Shown: positions 12,727-24,612 of the stretch, piece after piece
Layout of the letters: each line of letters begins with the position of its first letter
How positions within the stretch are numbered: the first letter of the stretch is position 1
Source of the DNA: Clonostachys chloroleuca
Taxonomy: Eukaryota; Ascomycota; Sordariomycetes; Hypocreales; Bionectriaceae
Reading direction: 5' to 3'
DNA: 64,000 nucleotides
Assembly: GCA_037952775.1 (NCBI GenBank)
Contig: JBANAY010000003.1
Coordinates: 1,116,001 to 1,180,000, forward strand
Position numbers and translations under genes: made by a program
Notes under the pieces: generated by a model
Seen by the model: only the letters and a program-made list of their open reading frames with translations
Database searches by the model: none
Told to the model about the DNA's origin: nothing

Positions 12727-13300
12727 AAACTACTTATTATTTAGTAGTTAAAAACTCTAATTAATTTATTAGAAATAATTTTATAATCTAAATACTTTAA
12801 GAGATAAGTATAATATTATTAGAATAGTTCTTTAAACCTAATTATTAAGAGTATTAAGTAGATTATAAAGGGTATATAGTAAGTTATATATAAGCTTATA
12901 CTATTAAAGGAAGAGATTAATAAACTTAAAGAGATAAATAAGTAATTAAATAAGTACTAGAGTACTAAAAAGCTATACTTATATAAAGAAAGCTCTCTTA
13001 ATATATAGGAATTATAGAATATTATAGCTAAAAGAGATATTTAAAAGTAGATATAGATAGAAGACTATATAGATTAGAATTAGAGATCTTATTAAAAGTA
13101 AGATACTTAGTAATATAGTATTTATAGTAAGATAAGCTATAATATATAGATTTATAAGGTAGTAGAAGATTTATCTAATTTTAGTTCTAAGATTATTTTA
13201 AGTAATTAGATTAAAAAATAAAGATTAGAAAGTATCTTAACTAGATTTTATTAAAAATAGTAGAAATATACCTTTAAAGCTAGCTAAACTATATTTTAAT

Positions 13301-13834
13301 TAGGTTAATTAAGATATTTTAAAGCTAGCTATTTAGCTAGGCCTAGTTAAGATCTATCTAGAGATATAATATCTTAATTATAGTAGTCTTATTAAAGGAA
13401 AGAGAGAGAGATAGAATAGAAAAGAATAAAAAATTATAATATTATTATTTAATTTATTAAGCTCTATAGCTTAGAATATATAAGCTATTTTTAAAAAAGT
13501 ATTTTTTTTTTAGCTATATTAGTATATAATAGTAAAATAGAAAATATTTATAAAAAATATAAAGCTCTAGGGTAGAAATTATAAAGCTTAATAACTCTAA
13601 GATAAGAGAAAGTAGAATATTAAGATTTACCCTATAGACTATAGGGTAGATTAAGAATTACTCTATATTAGTTAATTAAATAATATATAATTAGTATAGG
13701 GTAAGGAGGAATAAAATAACTAACTTAAAGCTTTTTAAAACTAAAAGCTTACTAAAGCTACTAGTCTAACTTATTATAGCTATCTATTAGGGTAATTATA
13801 TTAGTAGTTATAACTATTATAATAGCTACTATAG
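13301..13834. other. AT-rich decayed DNA, unassigned
   Basis: Between the pogo C-terminus and the next gypsy LTR. No frame was recognised. Imperfect repeats of ctatagggtaga-type sequence suggest part of a copia LTR. Confidence 0.4.
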
Positions 13835-14070
13835 TATAACAGTTAGGCTGACTTATACTGGACAGGGTCTAGGGTAGATTAGGGTTAAACTAATCAGAGT
13901 ATTATTCTGAGTAGTATAATTAGGTTATTATATAGCTATATAATATAAGTTACTATTAATATATAAATATTATAGAGCTAGTAATAATAAGTATATAGAT
14001 AATATTATTAATAACTATCTGAAAGAGTATTTAAACTATAGAAATAAATATATATATATACTAGTATATT
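13835..14070 (-). repeat. Truncated gypsy LTR
   Basis: Starts tataacagttaggctgac and follows the LTR for about 235 bp, then breaks off after ctatagaaataaatatat and enters unrelated sequence. No target duplication can be paired because the right end is lost. Confidence 0.75.
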
Positions 14071-14246
14071 TACTAGAGTATTTATAACAGTCTTTACTCG
14101 AGACTTTACTTATCTAGAGTAAAGTTATCCTTATTAGTTATAAGGTAGGTTAGTACTATCTACTTTATATATAACTTCCTATAGCCTGAAAGTAGTCTTT
14201 ATTTATAATATATAGTATCTGTACTAGTAATTCTATATTATACTGA

Positions 14247-14420
14247 AGTAGCTATATTAGTAGACTTTATATCTACTATAATATTTATATTAGTAGATCT
14301 TATATTTACTATATAAAAACCTTAGTACTTAGTTTAGTAAACCTTATAATTACTATAGTAGTTATATTAGTAGACTTTATATCTACTATAGTATTTATAT
14401 TAGTAATTTTATATTTCTCT
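14247..14420. repeat. Direct duplication with about 110-bp period
   Basis: A block beginning gtagctatattagtagac at 14248 recurs as gtagttatattagtagac at 14358. Both copies continue through ctttatatctactata. The duplication probably lies in the copia 5' LTR. Confidence 0.6.
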
Positions 14421-14740
14421 ATATAAGAATTTTATAATAGTTATAAGCTTATATTATAGAAAGTAATATATTATCTTTTAAGCTCTTATAGTCTAGAAAT
14501 ACCTATAAGTATAGAGCTTTCTCCCTACTAGATAGAGATTCTATAAATTACTAATATACTCTTTTATCTATTCTATAGTTTATTTTTCTTAGCTACTCTA
14601 TAGCTAATAGAGCTTTATTTTCTCTCTTAGAGCCTATATTTTCTACTATACCTTTTTTAATAATCCCTCTCTAGTATTTCTAAGCCTACCCTATAGGCTT
14701 TATTTACCCTAGACTTAACTTACCCTATAGTTAATCTACC

Positions 14741-17162
14741 TGGTATTAGAGATCTTAACCTTATAAAAGAATATATTATAATAATTAGTCTATAGTATAG
14801 TTAATATATATAATATTAATTATATTATTTAGTTATATATAATTAGGTATAATAACTAAGATAATCTTTTAGATAATATAGAGATAGTTTATAATATAAT
14901 ACTCCCTTCTATTAGAATCTATTATTAATAGGCTAAAGAGGAGTTAGATATAGTAGAGGAGAAGTTAGAGTATATAAGTACTAAGGTATAGTATTTATAT
15001 AAATAAAAGAAAATATAGCTTAATAAGATAATATAAATAGTATCTTATAGTATTAATAGTATTAAAGAGTTAGAATAGATAGAATATAAGGAGATACAGG
15101 AGATAGCTTATAAGTTAGCTTTCTCTTTAGTAATTACTCTTTTCTCTAAATCTATACTTTCAGAGATTAAGATTAATCTAGTATTTCTTTAAAAGGGTAT
15201 AGAACTATTTTCTTCTTAGTTTATTAGAATAAGTATTTCTAAACCTAGTAATACTATTAAATAAGCTTTTAATAATTCCTTAGATATTTAATAAGTTCCT
15301 AGATATTATTTTAATTAGTATATCCCTTCTATTTAATAAAGTAAAATATTTATTTAATTCTAATTTTCTTTTTTAGTATTTTTTCTAGCTTATATTCTTC
15401 TTTATAAATCTTAATTAAATAGTTTTAATTTAGAGTATTTTCTAATACTTTTTTAAATAATAAGATATAAAAAACTAGATAGATATATATTATATCTAGT
15501 AATAATAATTTATAATTAGTATCTGATTTTTTATTTTGAATTTTAAATAGCTTAAGTTTTTTATAATTTAATTTATTATTTAGCTATATTATTATAATAT
15601 TTTTATAGAGTAGATATACTTTATCTTCCTTCTCTAAAATTAGTTTCTTTAATTTTATCTTATTATAATATTTCTTTATTCTTTCTTAGATAAATTCTAA
15701 TTCTATTTTTATTTATATATATAATAAGTATAATATTTCTTTTATAAGTATAATAGTAGATATATCTAGTCTATTAAGTATTTATTAATTCTAAAATTCT
15801 AGTTTATAACTATAGTTTATATATATAGATATAAGCTAGATAGATTTTTATACTAAATTATTATATATAATCTATACTATAGATAATAATTATACCTAAT
15901 TATCTTATTTATAATTAATATATACTTATAGATATTATTCTAGTATTTAGTTTAAATATTCTATTTATCTATTATTTTAGAGATAATAAGCTATTAAAAG
16001 CTTATACTTAGTATCTATTTATACTATAAGTAATTACTAAAACTTAGAGATAAATATTATTTCTCTATCTAAGATTTTTCCTTTAGATAATCTATAGTAA
16101 CTAATTATATATTATAGATATTAATATATAAGGTTTTCTATAAAGCTTATTTTTTTATATAGAATAAAATATCTATATTTTATAAATCTATTAATAATAA
16201 CTAAGATACTATTATACTATATTTCTATTATTAGTTCTATTAATAAGAATAGCTTAATAATATAGTTAAAGAATATTAATTATTATAATTATTCTAATAC
16301 TTATACTAGTTTAAGTTCTTTATAGAGTTTATATCTTATAAACTTAATTTATATATAAGTATTATATTCTGAAACTATAGTTTATATATCTTTTTATAAA
16401 CTAGAATAATTATAATATTATTTTATCCTATTAATAGAATTCCTAAAAATCCTACTTTAAATAAGAAAAATTATAAGGAAATCTCTTCTTCTATATTAAA
16501 AGAAGAAGAGTCTTTAGAAAACTATAAGTTTCTAGAAGAGAAAACTATAGATTTAGAAGAGGAAACTAAGAGAGCTTATAAGTATAGCCTAGAGAACTCT
16601 AAAGCTGATATAGCTATTATAGAGAGTTTTCAGGGTTCTAATAAGGCCTATAGATCTTAAGATCTCTTAGTTAATAACCCTTCTATCTTAGTTTCTTCTA
16701 ATTCCTCTAAAACTAAAGCTATAAACCTAAGTTCAGAAGAATATAAGAAACTATTAGACTTAGCTAGTTTTTAGTATATAAAACTAAGCTACTTAGAGCT
16801 AGTCTTATTTAAGAAAATAGCTAATATAACTAAAGGAATTCCTAACTTTTCCTTAGTTAAAGATAAAGACTTTATTTACTTAGCCTGTATTAGAGCTAAA
16901 GTAGTTAGAGTTATATATAGAAGACCTATAGAAGATCCTTCTGAAGTTCTAGATATAATAGAGGGAGATATAGTTAAAATAAACCCTATACCCTATAATA
17001 AAAAGCTTTATAATCTTTTTCTAGTTAAAAGAAAAACTAGATATAGATAGATTATTAGTTTAGTAAATAAAGAAGCTATAACTATTAGTCTAGCTATTAA
17101 GAACTTATTTAAGAGCTTTAAAAACTAATATAAGAGATATCCTAAGAGATTTTACTTTAATA
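14741..17162 (+). mobile_element. Decayed Ty1/copia retrotransposon, left part
   Basis: A primer-binding site tggtattagaga at 14741-14752 matches the usual initiator-Met tRNA complement TGGTATCAGAG with a C-to-T change. Gag-like charged helical sequence follows (about 14920-15200). The element is then interrupted by a gypsy fragment and resumes at about 16430 with gag-pre-integrase and the start of integrase (readable FSLVKDKDFICLACIRAKVV, conserved CLAC). It stops at 17162, where the second full gypsy element is inserted. The LTR upstream of the primer site is not delimited. Frames contain many CAG-to-TAG stops. Confidence 0.8.
15250..16425 (-). mobile_element. Internal gypsy fragment without LTRs
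   Basis: Closely parallels about 5240-6410 of gypsy copy 1 (integrase C-terminal part). It begins and ends abruptly inside copia sequence. It may be a deletion remnant of the insertion whose truncated LTR lies at 13835. Confidence 0.75.
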
Positions 17163-17537
17163 TATAACAGTTAGATAACTTACACTGGACGGGGTCTAGG
17201 GTAGGTCAGGGCTGAACTAATTAGAGTATTATTCTAAGTAGTATAATCAGGTAGTCTTAGGCTGTATAATATAAGTTACTATTAATATATAAGTATTATA
17301 GAGCTAGTAATAATAGATATATAGATAATATTATTAATAACTATCTAAAAGAGTATTCTATCTAGTAAAATAAATATATATATATACTAGGGGCTTATAA
17401 TAGCTTACTAGTAATCCAGAGTAAGTTTAGCTAAGGATTATTCAGGCTTACTAATAATTTAAAGTAATCTATCTCTTATTAGTAAGAAAAGTAGGATATA
17501 CTATATAATATAGTAGATATATACTTTATTTATAATA
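17163..17537 (-). repeat. 3' LTR of gypsy copy 2
   Basis: 375 bp, begins tataacagttagataac and ends ttataata. The minus-strand polypurine tract (ctccctccct on the plus strand) follows directly. Confidence 0.9.
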
Positions 17538-20500
17538 TATTACTCCCTCCCTATTAGTTTTATTCTTAAGATTAGTTTTTATAGCTAATACTTAGTATAT
17601 AATTTCTTTATTCTTAATTATTCTATATATTACTAACTATATTATAATCCTTATCTAAGAAATTATAATAGTATAAATATCTTATATTTCTAATTAAAGA
17701 GATAGATATTAAAACTATATCTTACTTAAATTATTTTAAGTATAAGAAAATATATTATATAATTAAGGCTTCCTTTTACTATAGTAAGTATATAAAGCTA
17801 GATTAATCTTATAATAGTATTAAGATAGTATTTTAGTATATATAATTTTATTCCTTATATTTCTAGTTCCTACTAATTTATATATAGTAAAATATTCAGT
17901 TACTAAAGAGTAGTATTTAGAGAATAAATTAGCTTTATCTAAGCTAGCTCTCTAGAAGGCTTTAGTAAAGGTTTCTTATCTTTATTACTAGTATTAGGTA
18001 GCTCAGGAGAAATCCTAGTATTTATTTTATTATAGGATATATAATTTAGATAAATAGAATAGTATTTATACTTAGAAGGAGATAATCTTAAAGAAGTAAT
18101 AAACTATTAGTATAGTATAGTCTCTTAGTACTATAGGAATTATTAATTAGACTTTAATTCTTTCTGATTTTTCTAATCTTTCTTTTTTCCCTAATATTAT
18201 TAATAGAACTATTAGATAAGCTTCTAGTAGTTCTTTAAGTACTTAATAAGTTCCCAGGTATTATTATTATTAGTATATTCTTTCTATTTAATAAAATAGA
18301 ATATTTATCTACTTCTAACTTCTTTCTTTAGTATTTTTTCTAGCTTATATTCTTCTTTATAAACCTTAATTAGATAGTTTTAATCTAGAGTATTTTCTAA
18401 TACTTTTTTAAGTAATAAGATATAAAAAACTAAATAGATATATATTATATCTAGTAGTAAAAGTTTATAGTTAGTATCTAATTTTTTATTCTTAATTTTA
18501 AATAGTCTAAGTTTTTTATAATCTAATTTATTACTTAGTTATATTATTATAATATTTTTATAGAGTAGATAGACTTTATCTCCCTTCTTTAAAATTAGTC
18601 TCTTTAATCTTATTTTATTATAGTATTTCTTTATTCTTTCTTAGATAAATTCTAATTCTATCTTTATTTCTATATATAATAAGTATAGTATTTCTTTTAT
18701 AAGTATAGCAGTAGATATATCCAGTTTATTAAGTATTTATTAGTTCTAGAATTCTAGTTTATAACTATAGTTTATATATATAAGTATAAGCTGGATAGAT
18801 TCTTATACTGAACTATTATATATAATCTATACTATAGGTAATAATTATATCTAATTATCTTATTTATAATTAATATATACTTATAAGTATTATTCTAATA
18901 TTTAGTTTAGATATTCTATTTATCTATTATTCTAGGGGTAATAAGCTATTAAAAGCTTATACTTAGTACCTATTTATACTATAAGTAATTATTAAAATTT
19001 AGAGGTAAAAGTTATTCCTCTGTTTAAAATTATTTCCTTAGATAATCTATAATAACTAACTATATATTATAGAAATTAATATATAAGGTCTTCTATAGAA
19101 CTTACTTCTTTATATAGAATAAAATACCTATACTTTATAAGTTTATTAATAATAACTAAGATACTATTATACTATACTCCTATTATAGGTTCTATAGATA
19201 ATAATAGTTTAATAATATAGTTAAAGAATATTACTTACTATAGTTATTCTAATACTAGAACTAGTTTAAGTTCTCTATATAGTTTATATCTTATAGATTT
19301 AATTTATATATAAGTATTATATTCTGAAATTATAGTTTATATATCTTTTTATAGACTGGGGTAATTATAATATTATCTTATTCTATTAAATATTTTCTTA
19401 ACTTCTTAATATCCTAAGAGCAGGTACTTATAGATTTTCTTAATAAGTACTATTCTTATATCTTATTATAGTATCTTTATATCTAGTATAGCTTCTATCT
19501 AGACTTTAGTATATACTATTTCCCTTAGTATAGTACCTAAGGTTTTCTATACTAAGTATCCTTTATTATTTATAGTAAATAGTTATCTATTTATTTTAGG
19601 AACTATCTGTTTATATTTAGATTTCTAGCTAAGAGTATTAGCTCTTCTATTCTCTAATCCTTTTTAGTATATAATTTTATAATTAAACTTAGATAAGTAT
19701 TTAGTATAGTATATTTATTATTTATTAAGTTATTAGATTATAGTAAAGTACTAAATATTCTTATAGTCTATATATACCTTAACTTTATATTATATTCCTA
19801 GATAGTAGTATTTAAATTCTTTAAATATATATATAATAGCTATAAATTCTTTATTATAGATAGAGTAATTAAGTTCTATACTATATAGTTTCTTTAAGTA
19901 GAATACTATAGGGTATAATCTCCCTTTATTATCTCTTTAGCTAATTTATATATTAATTATAAAGTCTAAAGTATTAGTTTTAAGTTCTACTTCCTTACTT
20001 AGATTAAATATCTATAGTATAGGTTTATTAGTTATATAGAGTTTAATATTAGTAAATACTTATTAATATTTTAAGTTCTATTAAAATTCTTTATTCTTCT
20101 TAGTTAGATTATATAGTAGTATAGTAATCTTTCTATAATTTTTAATAAATTATTAATAATAATTAGTAAATCTAAGGAAAGTTTATACTTTCTTAATATT
20201 TATTAGTTCTTCCTATTTAGAAACTATAGTAATTTTACTTTTTTCTATTTATATCTTATTAGGTTAAATAGTATATCCTAGAAAGTTAACTTTCTTAATA
20301 TAAAACTAGCTTTTCTTAGGTTCTACTAGGAGATTAATATCTTCTAGTTTCTTTAGAACTTTATATATATATTCCTTATATATATCTAGATTATCTAAGA
20401 ATATTAAAATATTATTAAGATATATAACTATAAAGATATTAAAATATTTCTAAAGTACTTAATTAATTATTTATTAGAATATTATAGATATATTTATTAG

Positions 20501-23500
20501 TCTGAAGGGTATAATAAGATATTTATATAAGCTGAACTTTATTCTAAATACTATTTTCTATTTATCTCCTTTTTTTATTTATATTAAGTTATAAGCTCCC
20601 TTTAGATCTAATATAGTAAACTACTATTTACCTTATAATTAATCTCTAAGTTCTATAATTAGTAGTAAGAATATCCTATCTTTATATATAATCTTATTTA
20701 GCTAGTAGTAGTTAATAACTAAATAGAGTTTATTATTTTTCTTAGATATAAATATTATAGGGTATTCTATAGATAAAGTTAATAACTATATATAGCTTTT
20801 TACTAATATATTATTAATATATTTATAGAGTATTTATAACTAAGGTTCTATAAGATTATAGAGTTTATAGAAAGCTAGTTCTTCTTTATTAATAATAGAG
20901 ATTTTATAATTCTATTAATTATACTATAGTAATCTGGTTTCTAGAGTTTCCTTAAATAGCTTATTATATTTCTAGTATTCCTTTAGGATATAATTTAATC
21001 TTTCTTTTTTAAGATATTCTTCTTTATCTTTTTATAGTTATTCTTTTCTTACTTATTTATACTATAAATTAAACTTAATATTATAATTATATTTTTATTA
21101 ATTTATTATATATATCTAGTTAATAAAATCTATTTCTAGGGATTATTCTAATTTTTATATTTAGTCTAAGATTTATTTTATTTATTATAATTCTTAGTAG
21201 AATAGATTTTTTAGTATATTAGGTTATAGTACTATTAAGACTATAACTACTATATCTACTTATTATTATAAGTTATTATTTTAGTTTTTTATAATAGTAC
21301 TTTTAGTTATTAAAGAATTATTATATTCTTCTAATATTTAATAAAATTTTAATTTCTATTAATTCTAATATAGGTTTATAAGAATATCCCTCTACTCTAT
21401 ATAGCTAGTAAACTAGTCTATTAGTAAATTTATATCTTATAACTATAATAATCCTAATATAATATTATAGGAATTTAATAGTACTAAGTTATATATAATA
21501 TTAAATTTTTTTCTTTAGATTTTAATTATAAGGTAATTAGTTTTAGAGTTAATAATTCTATTATTATACTTAAATAATATTCTATCTAGAGTTATAATAT
21601 TATAGGACTTCTTCTTTATTCTTTATAGTAAGTAGAGTTAGTTAATTACTATTAGTAAGATATAATTATATAATACTCTATAGTTTATTTATACTATAAG
21701 CTAGTATCTCTTAATCTTAATATCTATAATAATATTAATTAAATTTCCTCTCTTAATAGCTCCTAGGGTCTTCTAATCTAATATTATTTTATTATATTAT
21801 AGCTCTATTATAGATAGTTTATATTATTTTTTACTTAGTTAACTTATTATTTAAATTATTCTTAGTCTTCCTTATTCTTAAGTACTTATTTTAGGATATT
21901 TATAAGAGTTCTTAGTTTATCTATAGAACTAAAGATAAATTATTTATATTTCTTTTTCTACTTATTTAATTTATTAATTATATTTAGTATTCCTTTATTA
22001 GAGTAAGCTTTATTCTATTCCTTTTTATTAGTAGAGAGGTAATTTCTTATTTCTCTATATTATTACTATCTTTACTATCTGTTAGAGATAGTATATCTTA
22101 TTTATAGTATTATCTTATTTCTTCTTCCTATAGTTAGTATTACTATAGATATATTTTAGTAGGGTTTATATTATTATTACTATATTTAGCTAGTTCTAGT
22201 ACTATTATTTTAGCTTTTAGATAGTTCTTATACTTCTAGTTATAGTATTATTTAATTTAGCTATTATATTTAGCTATTATCTAATCTTTAAGGTCCTTAT
22301 TTTTATACTATAGTTTAATTTTAGTCTTTTTATAAACTTTATATCTTAGCTTAATATATAATTCAGCTAGTAGTTTACTATAGATATATTCCTTAAAATA
22401 TTCTTCTAGGTTTTTCTTAAAAATAGTATATTATTTTATACTATATTATTAATATATAAATTATTATATTTATTCTATAGTATATTTATTAAGTATTCTT
22501 CTATTAGGGTATAGAAAGAAATTATTCTTAGTTTTCTCTATTTAATATATTTAGTACTAATTATTATAGTAGATTATCTATAATTCCAGAGAGTAATTAT
22601 ATATCTATATTATCTCTATATAGATTAGTATCTTATATATACTATTACTGAGCTATATAGTACTAATAGTACTATTTCTAAAAATAACTAGTTCTTCTAA
22701 TATATCTAGATATTATTCCTATATCTTCTTTTAATAATATATATAGAGTTTATTATATTTAGTTTTAATTTCTATCCTTATCTATTAGTATTATTCTTTC
22801 TTAGTAGAGTTTTATAGAATAACTCTATTAATATAGCAGAATATATATTTATATTTAGTAAGTAGTCTAAATCCTAAGACTAGTTTCTCTTATTTAAGCT
22901 TCTTCTTAAGCTTTTAAAAGATTTATTAGATTTCCTTTTATTATTTTCTAATTATACTAAGTTTTATATATTTCTTAGGTTCTAGTACTTCTTAGAAAAT
23001 AGATATATCTTTTAGAGGATACTTAGGGATTATAATAGTTATAAGAGTTTCTCCTTAGTTAATTTTATATATTATTCCTAAGACTTTAATATTAGTTTTC
23101 TTAATTACTTCTAATTACTTCTTACTATCCTTAGTAGGTTTCTAATCTTTTTTCTTATCTTTTTTAGATTCTAGATATTAGCGTAAAATATATCTAATTT
23201 TATTATAGTTATAGTATTTATATTTTTCTATAGCTCCTAGCTCTATAGGTTCTATATATATCCCAGAGGCTATAATATACTACTATTATAGTTTTCTAAT
23301 ATTAGTAAAATAAATTACCTTTCTATTATAGATTTACTAATAATATTACTAGTTATTAATTCTTATAGCTATAGTTATATATTTATAAATACTTTTTAAC
23401 CTGTTTTCCTTATATAGTTCTTCCTAAACTTCCTTCTTAAATTAGTTAAAGTAGTAAGATATAGTATATTCCTTATTCTATCTAGTTTTAGCTAGTAGCT

Positions 23501-24232
23501 AGAGGTAGTAAGTACTAAAGGTTAAATATAATTCTTTCTAAGTAAGTATATTAATCTTATATTCTATCTTATACTTCTTATTTTAAATACTAAAGGTTTA
23601 CTTAAGAACTTCTATAAAATAATTAAAACTTATTATAATATTAATAATTTATTAGCTTTTCTATTTACTAAGATATTCCTTTATAATAGGTTTAAACTAA
23701 TTAAATATAACTCCCTTAAGTTATAAGTAGATATATATAATCTTCCTCTTACTAGTATTAAGTATAATTAGAAAGTAATTAAAGTATATTTAGAGTTAAG
23801 TTATAAACCCTTAAAGTTTATTTTAGGTTCTATTAAATATCTTAGGTAGTAATAGCTTAAATAGTTATTCTAGCTCTCTTTTTTAAATAGTAGTTATAGC
23901 TTAAGCCTAGAGGTTAATATATATAGTAGCCTATTATACTATAATAGTAGTTATATTAGCTAACTTCTAGTAGATATCTATAAGATATATATAAAGCTAG
24001 TTAATTTAGTTTTATAAGAGCTGTATTTCCTTAGTATAATTATTATTATCCTTACTACTATTATTACTATTTTTATCTATAGTATTATCCTTAATAGTTA
24101 GAGCAGGTAAGTTATTATTAGTAGTAGGGGTATACTATTACTGGGTTTAAGATACTATAGTAGCTATAATATCTTCTTTATTATTATATAATAATTAAGA
24201 TAAGGTAATTAGCTGAATAAGAGTTATTAATA

Positions 24233-24607
24233 TATAACAGTTAGATAACTTATACTGAACAGGGTCTAGGGTAGGTTAGAGCTAAACTAATTAGAGTATT
24301 ATTCTAAGTAATATAATTAGATAGTCTTAGGCTATATAATATAAGTTACTATTAATATATAAGTATTATAGAGCTAGTAATAATAGATATATAGATAATA
24401 TTATTAATAACTATTTAAAAGAGTATTCTATCTAGTAAAATAAATATATATATATACTAGGGGCTTATAATAGCTTACTAGTAATCTAGAGTAAGTTTAG
24501 CTGAGGATTATTTAGGCTTACTAATAATCCGAAGTAATCTATCTCTTATTAGTAAGAAAAGTAGGGTATACTATATAATACAGTAGGTATATACTTTATT
24601 CGTAATA
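24233..24607 (-). repeat. 5' LTR of gypsy copy 2
   Basis: 375 bp, begins tataacagttagataac and ends ttcgtaata. One CpG survives at its end. Confidence 0.9.
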
Positions 24608-24612
24608 TAATA

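Larger units (their letters stand above)
3780..13300 (+). mobile_element. Decayed pogo/Fot1-type DNA transposon, split by later insertions
   Basis: Plus-strand frames still translate to a pogo/Fot1 transposase once stop codons are ignored. The left part (about 3830-4193) carries the helix-turn-helix and CENP-B-type region ending KYNYQRAL. After the gypsy insertion the frame continues at 11644 with the DDE region (IYNFNKTSFLI, matching the family pattern YNFDETGF). Past the first solo LTR it goes on at 12141 with the remaining DDE domain, and past the second at 12732 with the Q/K-rich C-terminus. Nearly all differences from the expected family pattern are C-to-T or G-to-A, so it is a RIP-killed copy. 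Terminal inverted repeats were not located; both ends are approximate. Confidence 0.78.
17163..24607 (-). mobile_element. Full-length RIP-decayed Ty3/gypsy retrotransposon, copy 2 (7,445 bp)
   Basis: Same family, orientation and total length as copy 1. LTRs of 375 bp lie at 17163-17537 and 24233-24607. A perfect 5-bp target duplication taata flanks it (17158-17162 and 24608-24612). Pol is on the minus strand with the same decayed reverse transcriptase and integrase blocks. It interrupts the copia integrase gene. Because the flanking duplications differ, the two gypsy copies are independent insertions and not a segmental duplication. Confidence 0.92.

Noticed and set aside
4194..24607. Segmental duplication as explanation of the two identical-length gypsy copies
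   Set aside because: Each copy has its own 5-bp target duplication and sits in a different host transposon.
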